DNA from: Paraburkholderia hiiakae
GTDB taxonomy: Bacteria > Pseudomonadota > Gammaproteobacteria > Burkholderiales > Burkholderiaceae
Direction of reading: 5' to 3'
Assembly (NCBI RefSeq): GCF_904848665.1
Contig: NZ_CAJHCQ010000017.1
Coordinates: forward strand, 1-64,000
Length of the DNA: 64,000 nt
The translations under genes and the position numbers were made by a program. A model generated the notes under the pieces. The model was not told where the DNA came from, did not search any database, and worked only from the letters and a program-made list of their open reading frames with translations. Below are positions 44,782 to 52,991 of the stretch, piece after piece (within the stretch, counting starts at the first letter, position 1; each line of letters starts with the position of its first letter).

Positions 44782-45945
44782 TTATTTCGTGAATTTCGCG
44801 CAGATTTCGTTCACCGCGCTGCACACGCGCGCCACATCGGCTTCGGTCATCTGCGTGAAGAGCGGCAACGTGACCGTGCTCGCACCAAAGCGCTCCGCGT
44901 GCGGAAACATGCCTGCCTTGAAACCACGCTCGCGGTACAGCGTGAAAAGGTGGATGGCTGGGTAATGCGCTCCCGAGCCGATGCCGCGCTCCTTGAGCTC
45001 GCCCATGAAACCCGCGCGGTCGATCGTGAGCTTCTCGAGCGGCAGCGTGATCTGGAACATGTGCCAGTTGCTGTTGGTGAAATCGGCGAGCGGCAGGCCC
45101 ATGCCGAGCTTCACCGCCGCGCCGCCCTCGAAACCCGCGAAGTAGGCCCGCGCGAGCGCGTGGCGCTGGCGGGTGAAGCGCTCGATGTGCTTGAGCTGGC
45201 CGAGTCCGACGCGCGCCGCGACATCCGAAAGATTGTATTTGCCGCCGAGCACCTCGCAGTCCATGCCATCGAAGCCGGTGCGCGTGATCCCATGCAAGCG
45301 GTACTTCTGCGCGAGCACGGCCTCGGCTTCGTCGTTGAGGACGAGCGCGCCGCCTTCGATCGACGTGAGGTTCTTGTTGGCGTGGAAGCTGAACGAGACG
45401 ATGTCGCCGATCGCGCCGATGCGCTTGCCGTTCCAGCTCGCACCGAACGCCTGCGCGGCGTCCTCGATCACGCGCAGCTTGTGCTGGCGGGCGATCGCGT
45501 AAAGCCGATCCATGTCGACGGGCAGGCCCGAGAGAAAGACCGGAATGATGGCCTTCGTCTTCGGCGTGATGGCGGCTTCGAGCTTGTCCAGGTCGATGTT
45601 GCGGGTGACGGGATCGATGTCGGCGAATACCGGCGTCGCACCCACTTCGTAGACCACGTTGCTGGTCGCGACCCATGATGCGGGCGTCGTGATGACTTCG
45701 TCGCCGGGACCGACGCCTGCAATGCGCAGCCCGATTTCGAGCGTGGCCGTGCCGGAGTTGAAGGTGCGCACGGGACGGCTGCCGCAGTATTCGGAGAGCG
45801 CCGCCTCGAACGCCTGGTTCTGCGGGCCGGTCGTGATCCACCCTGAGCGCAGTACATCGACGACGCCCTGGATGGTTTCCTCGTCGATTTCGGGGCGCAC
45901 GAACGGCAGGAACGGAAGTGATGACTGCGGGATTGACTGGGCCAT
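44782..45945 (-). CDS. DegT/DnrJ/EryC1 sugar aminotransferase (ArnB-like)
   Basis: This 387-residue PLP enzyme has the Schiff-base Lys191 in FHANKNLTSIEGG and Asp162 in IEDAAQAFG, the usual PLP contact. Its start FLPFVRPEIDEETIQGVVDVL resembles ArnB and other nucleotide-4-keto-sugar aminotransferases. It would transfer an amino group to a UDP- or dTDP-keto sugar for lipid A, O-antigen or glycan modification. No partner dehydrogenase or glycosyltransferase lies beside it. The inner ATG was chosen; the longer frame has no support. Confidence 0.88.
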   Translation of the reverse strand: MAQSIPQSSLPFLPFVRPEIDEETIQGVVDVLRSGWITTGPQNQAFEAALSEYCGSRPVRTFNSGTATLEIGLRIAGVGPGDEVITTPASWVATSNVVYEVGATPVFADIDPVTRNIDLDKLEAAITPKTKAIIPVFLSGLPVDMDRLYAIARQHKLRVIEDAAQAFGASWNGKRIGAIGDIVSFSFHANKNLTSIEGGALVLNDEAEAVLAQKYRLHGITRTGFDGMDCEVLGGKYNLSDVAARVGLGQLKHIERFTRQRHALARAYFAGFEGGAAVKLGMGLPLADFTNSNWHMFQITLPLEKLTIDRAGFMGELKERGIGSGAHYPAIHLFTLYRERGFKAGMFPHAERFGASTVTLPLFTQMTEADVARVCSAVNEICAKFTK

Positions 45946-46058
45946 GGACACGTTAATCTTTTCTGGTCGAAGTTGCGGCGCAGAGCATACAGCACGTCGT
46001 GACCCGTTGCGAGCCAGTGCCATCGATTATTTCGCTCGTATCGTACGCGCAGAAAATT

Positions 46059-46113
46059 GTGCAAGCGAATCGCACTTTCGTCCAAAGCCAGGTAGCGATT
46101 TATCGGATACGCT
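46059..46113 (+). promoter_or_regulatory. Activator-type composite promoter, copy E, orphan orientation
   Basis: GTGCAAGCGAA, six bases, TTTCGT, exactly 26 bases, TACGCT. The -35 position reads AAGCCA. It points away from the DegT gene and towards the 3' end of the HTH-citrate synthase gene, so a transcript from it would be antisense. It could alternatively serve as an activator or repressor site for the divergent DegT gene. Confidence 0.55.
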
Positions 46114-46199
46114 AAAGCGTAGTATCGATTTGGATGGCTAAATATTCCAGGCGGCAAGGGGCGAGCGCTCGAAGGACGATTTGTCGCTTCGCGCGTTCC

Positions 46200-47462
46200 T
46201 CAGCGCGCCACGGACTTGAAGAGGCGGTTCTTTTCGAGCGTCGCCGCGTCGGGCGTTTTGGCGTTCTCGTCCGCGCTCGCGGCGGCGTTGGCGTTGGCGT
46301 CTTCGAGCGCGGGCCCGGTGTAGCGGCCGCGCGGGCGGATGACCTTGCCCACCCTGAGCTGCTCGATGCAATGCGCGAGCAGCCCCACGCTGCGCGCGGT
46401 GGCGAAGAGGGCGAACGAGGCGTCGCGCGGCAGCTTCAGTTGCGCGGCGAGGGTGGCGAGCGCCACATCGATATTCGGTTTGAGCCCCGTTAGCGCCACG
46501 ACTTTCTCGATGAAGGCGGCGAGCTCCGCGGGTGGGTCCAGCACTTCCAGCAGGGCGTCCGCGCGCGGGTCGCCGTCGGGATAGAGATGGTGCCCAAACC
46601 CCGGAATGGGAATGGCCGACTGCAAATGATGGGCGACGACATGCTCCGCGCCGAGCCGGCCCACGTCGTCGAAGACCGCGCGCACGCGGCCCGATGCGTC
46701 GCCGTGCAGCGGGCCGGAGAGCGTGGCGAGCCCCGTGAGCAGGCAGCCCGGCAAGGACGCGCCTGTGGACGCCGTAATGCGTGCGGCGAACGCCGAACTC
46801 GTGATCTCGTGATCGGCCACGAGCACCATGGCGCGGCGGATCAGTTCCGCACCCTCGCTGCCCTGGCCCCAGCCTAGCGCGAGGCGCTCGTGAACGGGCG
46901 GCGGAGCGGCGTTTGCCGATGCCTCACAGCGCGCGCTGAACGCATGGGCAATGACCGCCACGAGCCGGCCCGCCTCGACGTGCAAGGCCGTGTCGGTGCG
47001 CCCAAGCGTGGAATGGCCGCGCGCGGCGATGGCCGCGAGCGAAGTGAAGGCACATTCGCGGCCGCGCTCGCCGCCGTGCAGGCGCACGTCGGCGGCTTCG
47101 AACGTCACGTCCGCGCGCGCGTTCCAGAGGAGGGTGGCCACGTTCTCGAGCGTCGCCGTCTGCGCCATGCCGATGCTGTCGCGGCCCCGGTAATACGCGC
47201 GGCCCTTCGAGAAGGTGGTGATACTGCTGTAGATGCACGGCTCGGCGCCGAAGATCGTGCCCGCGGCGAGCGCCTCGCGCTTGCGGCCCACCTGCTTCTT
47301 GCGGCACAGGCTGGCGACGTCTTCGGCGCGGTAGAGGCTCTTGCGCGGGTCGTGCGGATCGGGCATGACCGCGATATTGCCGCGGCTTGCGTATGCGTAG
47401 ACGGTCTGCGCCTGTACGCCGAGTTGTCGGGCGGCTTCAGTCAGGGTGATCCAGTTTGGCAT
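46200..47462 (-). CDS. Citrate synthase-family protein with an N-terminal helix-turn-helix
   Basis: This 420-residue protein fuses an excisionase/MerR-like helix-turn-helix (residues about 5-55; LTEAARQLGVQAQTVYAYAS) to a citrate synthase-like domain. The latter includes GPLHGDASGR and GFGHHLYPDGDPRAD with the catalytic-region His residues. The C-terminal tail is Ala/Asn-rich. Several proteobacteria carry such fusions; whether they synthesise or cleave citrate, or sense it to regulate DNA, is not settled to my knowledge. It forms a minus-strand group with the downstream DegT gene after a gap of 254 bases. Confidence 0.8.
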   Translation of the reverse strand: MPNWITLTEAARQLGVQAQTVYAYASRGNIAVMPDPHDPRKSLYRAEDVASLCRKKQVGRKREALAAGTIFGAEPCIYSSITTFSKGRAYYRGRDSIGMAQTATLENVATLLWNARADVTFEAADVRLHGGERGRECAFTSLAAIAARGHSTLGRTDTALHVEAGRLVAVIAHAFSARCEASANAAPPPVHERLALGWGQGSEGAELIRRAMVLVADHEITSSAFAARITASTGASLPGCLLTGLATLSGPLHGDASGRVRAVFDDVGRLGAEHVVAHHLQSAIPIPGFGHHLYPDGDPRADALLEVLDPPAELAAFIEKVVALTGLKPNIDVALATLAAQLKLPRDASFALFATARSVGLLAHCIEQLRVGKVIRPRGRYTGPALEDANANAAASADENAKTPDAATLEKNRLFKSVAR

Positions 47463-47521
47463 GGCGGGGCAGACGGGGAGACGGGGCAGCGCGGAGATTC
47501 AGCGGCAATATTGACGGTTTT

Positions 47522-47914
47522 TCAGCGAAAAGTCATCTCCGCGGGCCGCCGCTCGAGCACTTCGATGAGAATCTCGCCCGGCGCGCGCACGAAGCAGGCG
47601 CGCACGCCCGCACGAATCTGCTTCACAGGTTCGACGATTTCCGCTTCATGGCGCGTGAGATGCGCGAAGGCTGCATCGAGATCGTCCACCACCACGCCGA
47701 AATGATCGATGCCTTGCGAGCGTGCCTCACGCGTTTGCCGCGCGGCGCTCTCGCCCGTCAATTGCGTGATGAAGAGATTGATCTCGCCGATACGCAGATC
47801 GACGCGGCCCGGCCTGCGCACGATTTCAGCATTCAGGCATCGCTCGAACCATGCGGCGGTGGCCTCTGCGTTTGCCGAGCAGAGCTGGAGATGGTCCCAC
47901 TTGAATTCGATCAT
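47522..47914 (-). CDS. VOC-family (glyoxalase/extradiol-fold) protein
   Basis: This 130-residue protein has two beta-alpha-beta-beta-beta modules. The first His is in WDHLQLCSANAEATAAWFER and the second module starts GIDHFGVVVDDLDAA; a metal Glu lies in EILIEVLERRP. It may be a lactoylglutathione lyase-like, epimerase or dioxygenase-type enzyme. It starts 29 bases after the MFS stop and probably belongs to the same operon as the MFS and the SDR. Confidence 0.82.
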   Translation of the reverse strand: MIEFKWDHLQLCSANAEATAAWFERCLNAEIVRRPGRVDLRIGEINLFITQLTGESAARQTREARSQGIDHFGVVVDDLDAAFAHLTRHEAEIVEPVKQIRAGVRACFVRAPGEILIEVLERRPAEMTFR

Positions 47915-47943
47915 GCGTTTTTCACCACGTGTGTGTGCGAGTG

Positions 47944-49263
47944 TCAGAGTTCGATGCGCGAGAGCTTGCCGAGCAGCAGCGAATACGAGAGCGTGCCCAG
48001 CAGGCAGATCGCGCCCATGAGGTTGAGCGCCCAGTAGAAGTGCCCGGTGTGTTGCGTGATATAGCCGATCATGAGCGGCGTGGTGACGCCTGCAATGTTG
48101 GCAGCCAGGCTCGTGATACTGCTCGTGAGGCCCACGTATTGACGCGGCGCGATTTCGGAAACGGCGGCCCACGACATGGAGCCAATGCCCTGCGCGAAGA
48201 AGGCCACAGTGAGAATGGCGATCACGACTTCGTTCGACTCGACGAAATTCACGAGCACAATCGAGGCGCCCAGCAGCGTGCCGATGATGAGCGGCGCCTT
48301 GCGCGCCGCCGAGATCGACACGCCGCGCCGGATGAAGAAGTCCGAGAGAAAGCCCGCCGAGAGAATGCCGATCGTCGCGCCAATGAAGGGCATGGCCTGA
48401 AAAATGCCCACCTTGATCATCGACATGTGACGCGCTTCGATCAGGTACGTCATGAACCACGTCGTGAAGAATACGAGCAGCGTGTTGTTGCAGAACTTGC
48501 CGAGGCAGATGGCGAGGATCTGGCGATAGCTGAGCAGCTTGAGCGCCATGCGCCAGTCGAACTTAGCGCGCGGCTTGCGCGCGGCAGGCGTTGCGCCCTC
48601 GTTGATGTATTGAAGTTCCGCGGCGTTGACCGAGCCATGCTCATGCGGATCGCGATACATGCGATACCAGACCATGCTGAAGAGAATGCCGAAGCCGCCC
48701 GTCACGAAGAACACGGTGCGCCAGCCGTAGGCCGAGGAAATCCACAGCAGCAAGCCGGTGAAGAGGGGCGTGCCCACGTATTGCCCCATCACGTAGACGC
48801 TCGTGGCAAAGCCGCGTTCCTGCGCGGGAAACCACAACGTGACGGCGCGCGTGTTCGAGGGGAAAGCCGGGGCTTCGAGCGCGCCCATGGTGAGGCGCGA
48901 GCCGAGCAGCATGTGATAGCCGCTCGCGAGGCCCTGCGTGAGCGTGGCGATCGACCAGCCCACGAGCGAGAGCGCATAGGCCACGCGCGAGCCGAGCACG
49001 TCGGTGAGAATGCCGCCCGGCAGGAGTGCGATCGAATAGGCGAGGCCGAACGCCGCGAACAGCTCGCCCATCTGCATCTTGTTGAGCGCGAGATCTTTCG
49101 AAAGGCCGGGCGCCACGATGCCCAATGCCGAGCGGTCGACGAAGTTGAGCACGGTCGCCATGAGCAGCATCGAGAGCATGAAGTACCGAACCCTGGAGCG
49201 CTTTGCACTTTCCGCGTAGGGCGGAGTTTGCACGGGCAAAACTTGTTCCTCTACGGCTTTCAT
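47944..49263 (-). CDS. MFS transporter (ACS/glucarate-type)
   Basis: This 439-residue carrier has 12 transmembrane helices, the FVDRSALGIVAPGLSKDL start typical of sugar-acid and aromatic-acid symporters, and the motif GGILTDVLGSR after helix 2. GGAG precedes the chosen ATG. It lies between the SDR and VOC genes on the same strand and likely imports the substrate of this second catabolic group. Confidence 0.92.
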   Translation of the reverse strand: MKAVEEQVLPVQTPPYAESAKRSRVRYFMLSMLLMATVLNFVDRSALGIVAPGLSKDLALNKMQMGELFAAFGLAYSIALLPGGILTDVLGSRVAYALSLVGWSIATLTQGLASGYHMLLGSRLTMGALEAPAFPSNTRAVTLWFPAQERGFATSVYVMGQYVGTPLFTGLLLWISSAYGWRTVFFVTGGFGILFSMVWYRMYRDPHEHGSVNAAELQYINEGATPAARKPRAKFDWRMALKLLSYRQILAICLGKFCNNTLLVFFTTWFMTYLIEARHMSMIKVGIFQAMPFIGATIGILSAGFLSDFFIRRGVSISAARKAPLIIGTLLGASIVLVNFVESNEVVIAILTVAFFAQGIGSMSWAAVSEIAPRQYVGLTSSITSLAANIAGVTTPLMIGYITQHTGHFYWALNLMGAICLLGTLSYSLLLGKLSRIEL

Positions 49264-49334
49264 CGGTGTCTCCAATATCGGTTCTGACGCCTGCTTTTTT
49301 TATGTTGGGCGTTCGAGTCGGGCGGGGCGTTGCG

Positions 49335-50093
49335 CTATCCCCGGCCGACAAACGGCATGGCGCTCGCCATGATCGTCATGTTGAGCACGTTGGCTTCGAG
49401 CGGCAGGCTCGCCATGTGCACGACTGCATTCGCGACGTGCGTGACGTCCATACGCGCTTCGGACGCAAGGCGTCCGTCTGCCTGTAGCACCCCTTTGTTC
49501 ATGCGCTCGGTGAGCGACGTGGCCGCGTTGCCGATGTCGATCTGGCTGCACGCGATGTTGAATGCGCGGCCGTCCAGCGCGATCGATTTGGTGATGCCCG
49601 TCACGGCGTGCTTCGTGGCCGAGTAGGCGATGGTGTGGGGGCGCGGCGAATGCGCGGAGATCGAGCCGTTGTTGATGATGCGTCCGCCTTGCGGCGACTG
49701 CGCTTTCATGATCCGGTATGCGGCGCGCGCGCACAGAAACACGCCGGTGAGATTGGTTGCGACCACATCGTTCCAGAAGTCGACTTCGTAGTCCTCCAGC
49801 GGCACGGCGCCCGCGTTGCGGCCGGCATTGTTGAACAGCACATCGAGGCGGCCGAAGGTCTGGGCGATTTGCGCGAACGCGTGTTCGACCGATTCGGCAT
49901 GGGTCACGTCTGCGGAAAACGCGTGGGCCTCTCCGCCCTCGGTGCCGATGAGTTCCTTTGTCTCCAGCAGCGGCTCGATCCGGCGGCCGATCAGCGCAAC
50001 GGCAAAGCCGGCGTTGGCGAGCGCCACGGCGGTGGCGCGGCCGATGCCGGAGCCAGCGCCCGTTACGGCGGCGAACTTTTTCGATGCAGACAT
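49335..50093 (-). CDS. Short-chain dehydrogenase/reductase
   Basis: This 252-residue SDR has the cofactor motif TGAGSGIG at about 10-17, NNAG near residue 90 and the catalytic YSATK. It would oxidise or reduce a hydroxyl or keto group with NAD(P). The gene diverges from a D-2-hydroxyacid dehydrogenase, and two TTGATT/AATCAA operators lie between them. It is probably the first gene of the SDR-MFS-VOC operon. Confidence 0.92.
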   Translation of the reverse strand: MSASKKFAAVTGAGSGIGRATAVALANAGFAVALIGRRIEPLLETKELIGTEGGEAHAFSADVTHAESVEHAFAQIAQTFGRLDVLFNNAGRNAGAVPLEDYEVDFWNDVVATNLTGVFLCARAAYRIMKAQSPQGGRIINNGSISAHSPRPHTIAYSATKHAVTGITKSIALDGRAFNIACSQIDIGNAATSLTERMNKGVLQADGRLASEARMDVTHVANAVVHMASLPLEANVLNMTIMASAMPFVGRG

Positions 50094-50162
50094 TGCGCGT
50101 CCTCTTCCCGATTCCATTGAACACGGGAAAAGAATTGCATTCGCGTGAGGCGCGCAGCAATC

Positions 50163-50179
50163 TTGATTCGTTGAATCAA
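50163..50179. promoter_or_regulatory. Inverted-repeat operator 1 in the SDR/D-2-hydroxyacid dehydrogenase divergent promoter
   Basis: TTGATTC-GTT-GAATCAA is a perfect 7-bp inverted repeat with a 3-base centre. It lies 70 bp upstream of the SDR start. A second, slightly degenerate copy is centred 130 bp away. Confidence 0.65.
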
Positions 50180-50292
50180 CATCTGGACCCTTGATATCCG
50201 GGCGCCGGATAGGGTTTTCCTGATGCGCGGGAAGCGCAGAGCGGCGCGTACACGCGCTGAAGCGAATACAGGGCCACAGCACGCGCCAGAAC

Positions 50293-50309
50293 TTGATTCA
50301 CCCAATCAA
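50293..50309. promoter_or_regulatory. Inverted-repeat operator 2 in the same divergent promoter
   Basis: TTGATT-CACCC-AATCAA keeps six bases of each arm with the same overall 17-bp length as operator 1. It lies 68 bp before the D-2-hydroxyacid dehydrogenase start. The pair could bind one dimeric regulator at both promoters and form a loop. No regulator gene adjoins. Confidence 0.65.
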
Positions 50310-50376
50310 CATTGACCGGCCGGCAGACGCTTTCGTAGTCTCTCGACGTCCGTCCATACCCAAAGGGGAAAACACC

Positions 50377-51339
50377 ATGCCGGAAAATCAACGCACGAAG
50401 CTTCTGATTGCGCGAAAAGTGCCCGCCGCAGTGGCGCAACGCGCCGTGGCCGAGTTCCATGCCTTCGTGACCGACGCCGATATGGACGCGTGGTCGGTGG
50501 TCGACTTTTGCAAGCAGCATGCCGTGCCGGCGGTGCTCGTCGGCAAGAAGTCGGGCTTGCAGGCGGAACACATTGCCGCGCTGCCTGATTGCGTGAAAAT
50601 CATCGCTAACGCGAGTGCGGGCGTCGATCACCTGGATGTGGCCGCCGCGCGCGAGCGCGGCATCGTGGTGACGAACGCGCCCGACGCCTTGACCGAATGC
50701 ACAGCCGACCTTTCGATGTTGCTTGTGCTGGCGGCGTGCCGGCGTGCATCGGAGTACGAACGGATCATGCGCGGCGGCTGGGGCAAGTCGTTCGGCATGA
50801 CCGACATGCTGGGCACGCGCGTGAATGGCAAGACGTTGGGCATCGTGGGCTTTGGCCGCATTGGCCGGGCGGTGGCCCGGCGCGCGCTCGGCTTCGGCAT
50901 GCGCGTGATCTACACCGACATCAACCGTGCTGCGCCTTCCGTGGAGAACGGCGCGACCTGGTACGCGAGCTTCGAGGAGATGCTGCCGCATTGTGAAGTG
51001 CTGACGCTGCACGTGCCGGGCGGCGGCGCGCCCTTGATGACGAAAAAGGAATTTGGGCGCTTGCCGAAGGGGGCGGTATTCATCAACGCGGCGCGCGGCG
51101 GCCTCGTGGATGAAGATGCGCTTTACGACGCCCTGACCTCGGGGCACCTGTTCGGCGCGGGCCTCGACGTGTATCGCAACGAGCCCAATGTCGACAAGCG
51201 CTTTGCCAGCCTCGACAATGTATTCCTCACGCCGCACATGGCGAGCGCCACGGTGGAAACGCGTGACCAGATGGGCTTTACCGCGCTGGATAATGTGGCC
51301 GCCGTGCTGGACGGCCGGCCCGCGTTGAATCGCGTTTGA
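50377..51339 (+). CDS. D-isomer-specific 2-hydroxyacid dehydrogenase
   Basis: This 320-residue NAD(P)-dependent enzyme has the nucleotide motif G158-x-G160-x2-G163 and the catalytic Arg240 (NAARGG), Glu269 (NEP) and His287 (TPHMAS). It reduces a 2-oxo acid or oxidises a D-2-hydroxyacid such as glyoxylate/glycolate or hydroxypyruvate/glycerate. The ATG with AAAGGGG upstream is chosen; the frame is also open earlier without a ribosome site. It is divergent from the SDR operon. Confidence 0.92.
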   Translation: MPENQRTKLLIARKVPAAVAQRAVAEFHAFVTDADMDAWSVVDFCKQHAVPAVLVGKKSGLQAEHIAALPDCVKIIANASAGVDHLDVAAARERGIVVTNAPDALTECTADLSMLLVLAACRRASEYERIMRGGWGKSFGMTDMLGTRVNGKTLGIVGFGRIGRAVARRALGFGMRVIYTDINRAAPSVENGATWYASFEEMLPHCEVLTLHVPGGGAPLMTKKEFGRLPKGAVFINAARGGLVDEDALYDALTSGHLFGAGLDVYRNEPNVDKRFASLDNVFLTPHMASATVETRDQMGFTALDNVAAVLDGRPALNRV

Positions 51340-51360
51340 GGAAGGTGGGCGCGGCTTACA

Positions 51361-51630
51361 TCAGCTGCGCCCCGAATGCCGGAAGCGCTTGAGCACGAGC
51401 ACGCAGAGCGTCGGCAGATGCACGATGCCCATGCCGCAAGCAATCACCGTCCACGGCGGCGCGATCGTACCGGACATCATCGCGCCGATCACGCCGAAGC
51501 ACAGTCCAGCCAGCAACAGCGTGGCGTGGGCGATGATGCGCTTCGGCCCTCGCTCCGTGAAGCGCGGAATGTTCACGTGGACATACACCACGATCAGCAA
51601 GGCGGCAGTGGCAATAGCGGGGAACAGCAT
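51361..51630 (-). CDS. Small three-helix membrane protein, unknown function
   Basis: This 89-residue protein has about three transmembrane helices (roughly residues 3-18, 34-54, 60-78) and a short basic C-terminus. No family is recognised. It is convergent with the D-2-hydroxyacid dehydrogenase gene and has no clear operon partner. Confidence 0.6.
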   Translation of the reverse strand: MLFPAIATAALLIVVYVHVNIPRFTERGPKRIIAHATLLLAGLCFGVIGAMMSGTIAPPWTVIACGMGIVHLPTLCVLVLKRFRHSGRS

Positions 51631-52001
51631 GTTCGAATCCTCGATTCCAGCAACGATGACGGGAGGCGGGCGTCTCTAGCGCGCGTCTTCAAAATCTTCG
51701 ACTGTAGTGGAGGATTGCCGTTGCGTCGATGGCTCGAGGCTTCGGTCTAGCACCAAACCACGTTGTCGTACGCCACCGTGCGGCGATACACGTTCTTGCC
51801 GCGCCAGCTGGAAAACTCCATATACGCGCATTCCAGCACCAGAATCCAGTTCGTGACCCGCATCGCCGCCCCCAAGTTGTTCCCAGTTGTTCGTTCGACT
51901 GCGAGACCAGTCTATGACCCGGGAGCGGCGGACAATGCGGCGAGCAGGGCGCGATATCGCGTCCAGTTCGCCGCATTGGAGGATCAGGCGGATATGGCCG
52001 A
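51631..52001. other. Gene-poor stretch between the small membrane protein and the intradiol dioxygenase
   Basis: The only plausible coding stretch here is the short minus-strand frame at 51747-51863. The longer overlapping frames look like shadows. No terminator or operator was recognised. Confidence 0.4.
51747..51863 (-). CDS. Possible 38-residue protein
   Basis: A short frame encodes a peptide with balanced composition, rich in Trp, Tyr and Val (MRVTNWILVLECAYMEF, then NVYRRTVAYDNVVWC), unlike the Arg/Ala-rich shadow frames. GGGGGCGGCG before the ATG is a weak ribosome site. No family is recognised. It could be a real micro-protein or a remnant of a larger gene. Confidence 0.3.
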   Translation of the reverse strand: MRVTNWILVLECAYMEFSSWRGKNVYRRTVAYDNVVWC

Positions 52002-52853
52002 TCAGGCGTTCAGCGCGAGCGGCATGAGCACGAAATCGAACGTGGAGCGCCACGGCGTGACGCCGTCGGCTATGCGCTCGTACGGCGCGACGAGCGACGC
52101 TTTCACGCCGAACACGGCGTCCGACTGCAGGTACGGATCGTCGCCCACGAAGGTATGCGTGACCACTTTCTGGAAGCCCGGCGCGGTGATGAGGAAATGC
52201 ATGTGCGCGGGCCGGTAGGGGTGACGGCCGAGGCTTGCGAGCATCTTGCCCACTGGGCCGTCGTGCGGGATCGGGTACGAGACCGGCTTGATGCCGACGA
52301 AGCGGTACGCGCCGTCCGCGCCGGTCGTGAAGACGCCGCGGTTGTTCCACTTGGGCTGTACGCCGGGCTGCTGCACGTCGTAGTAGCCGTCGGCATTGTC
52401 GGACCATACGTCGATGCGCGCGCCCTCCACCGGGCGGCCTTCGAGATCGAGCACGCGGCCCTCGAACAGGCAGGGCTCGCCCCGGCCGTCGGCGGTGATG
52501 CATGCGCCCATCTCGCGCTCGGGCGCGCCGGCCACGTGGAATGGGCCGAACACCGTGTTTTCGGTGGCGGCGCGCGGGCGGCGGTTGTTGATGGCGTCGA
52601 CGAGCATGGAAAACCCTAGCGTGTCCGATAGCAGGATGAACTCCTGGCGCTCGGCGCTGCAGAGCTGCCCGGCCGTGGTGAGGAAGTCGATGGCGGTTTC
52701 CCATTCCGGCTGGGTCAGTTGCACTTCTTTCGCAAACGCATGCAGGTGACGCACGAGCGCGCTCATCACCTCGCGCAGACGCTCGTCGGCGTTTTCACCG
52801 ATACGCGCATTGACGGCCTCGGCGGAGGCGGCTTCGCTGAAGAACTGGGTCAT
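52002..52853 (-). CDS. Intradiol ring-cleavage dioxygenase (catechol or hydroxyquinol 1,2-dioxygenase)
   Basis: This 283-residue enzyme has the dioxygenase N-terminal helical domain (residues about 1-100) and the intradiol beta core. Iron ligands are visible as Tyr in DGYYDV (157/158), Tyr193 in SYPIP, and His217 and His219 in RPAHMHF. It cleaves catechol or hydroxyquinol between the hydroxyls to a cis,cis-muconate or maleylacetate precursor. The gene is divergent from the VanA-like oxygenase, which would supply its diphenolic substrate. Confidence 0.9.
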   Translation of the reverse strand: MTQFFSEAASAEAVNARIGENADERLREVMSALVRHLHAFAKEVQLTQPEWETAIDFLTTAGQLCSAERQEFILLSDTLGFSMLVDAINNRRPRAATENTVFGPFHVAGAPEREMGACITADGRGEPCLFEGRVLDLEGRPVEGARIDVWSDNADGYYDVQQPGVQPKWNNRGVFTTGADGAYRFVGIKPVSYPIPHDGPVGKMLASLGRHPYRPAHMHFLITAPGFQKVVTHTFVGDDPYLQSDAVFGVKASLVAPYERIADGVTPWRSTFDFVLMPLALNA

Positions 52854-52939
52854 GGGGAGGTGTTGCCTGTAGGGTTGTCAGGTGAGGGCCACGTCGCAGT
52901 CGGGCCGTAACGGCACGTATTGTGCGCCTGTCGCCATCG

Positions 52940-52957
52940 GGACCCAAAATCTGGTCC
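52940..52957. promoter_or_regulatory. Short inverted repeat in the dioxygenase/oxygenase divergent promoter
   Basis: GGACC and GGTCC are separated by 8 bases in the 138-base gap between the intradiol dioxygenase and the Rieske oxygenase genes. The arms are short, so this may be chance. No regulator gene lies next to it. Confidence 0.3.
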
Positions 52958-52991
52958 AATTGGCGCATTCGATTCGCTGCTCCCATCCGTC

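Noticed and set aside
46134..46493. A 119-residue plus-strand frame downstream of promoter copy E
   Set aside because: Most of it is antisense to the citrate synthase-like gene, with Arg/Gly-rich shadow composition and no ribosome site.
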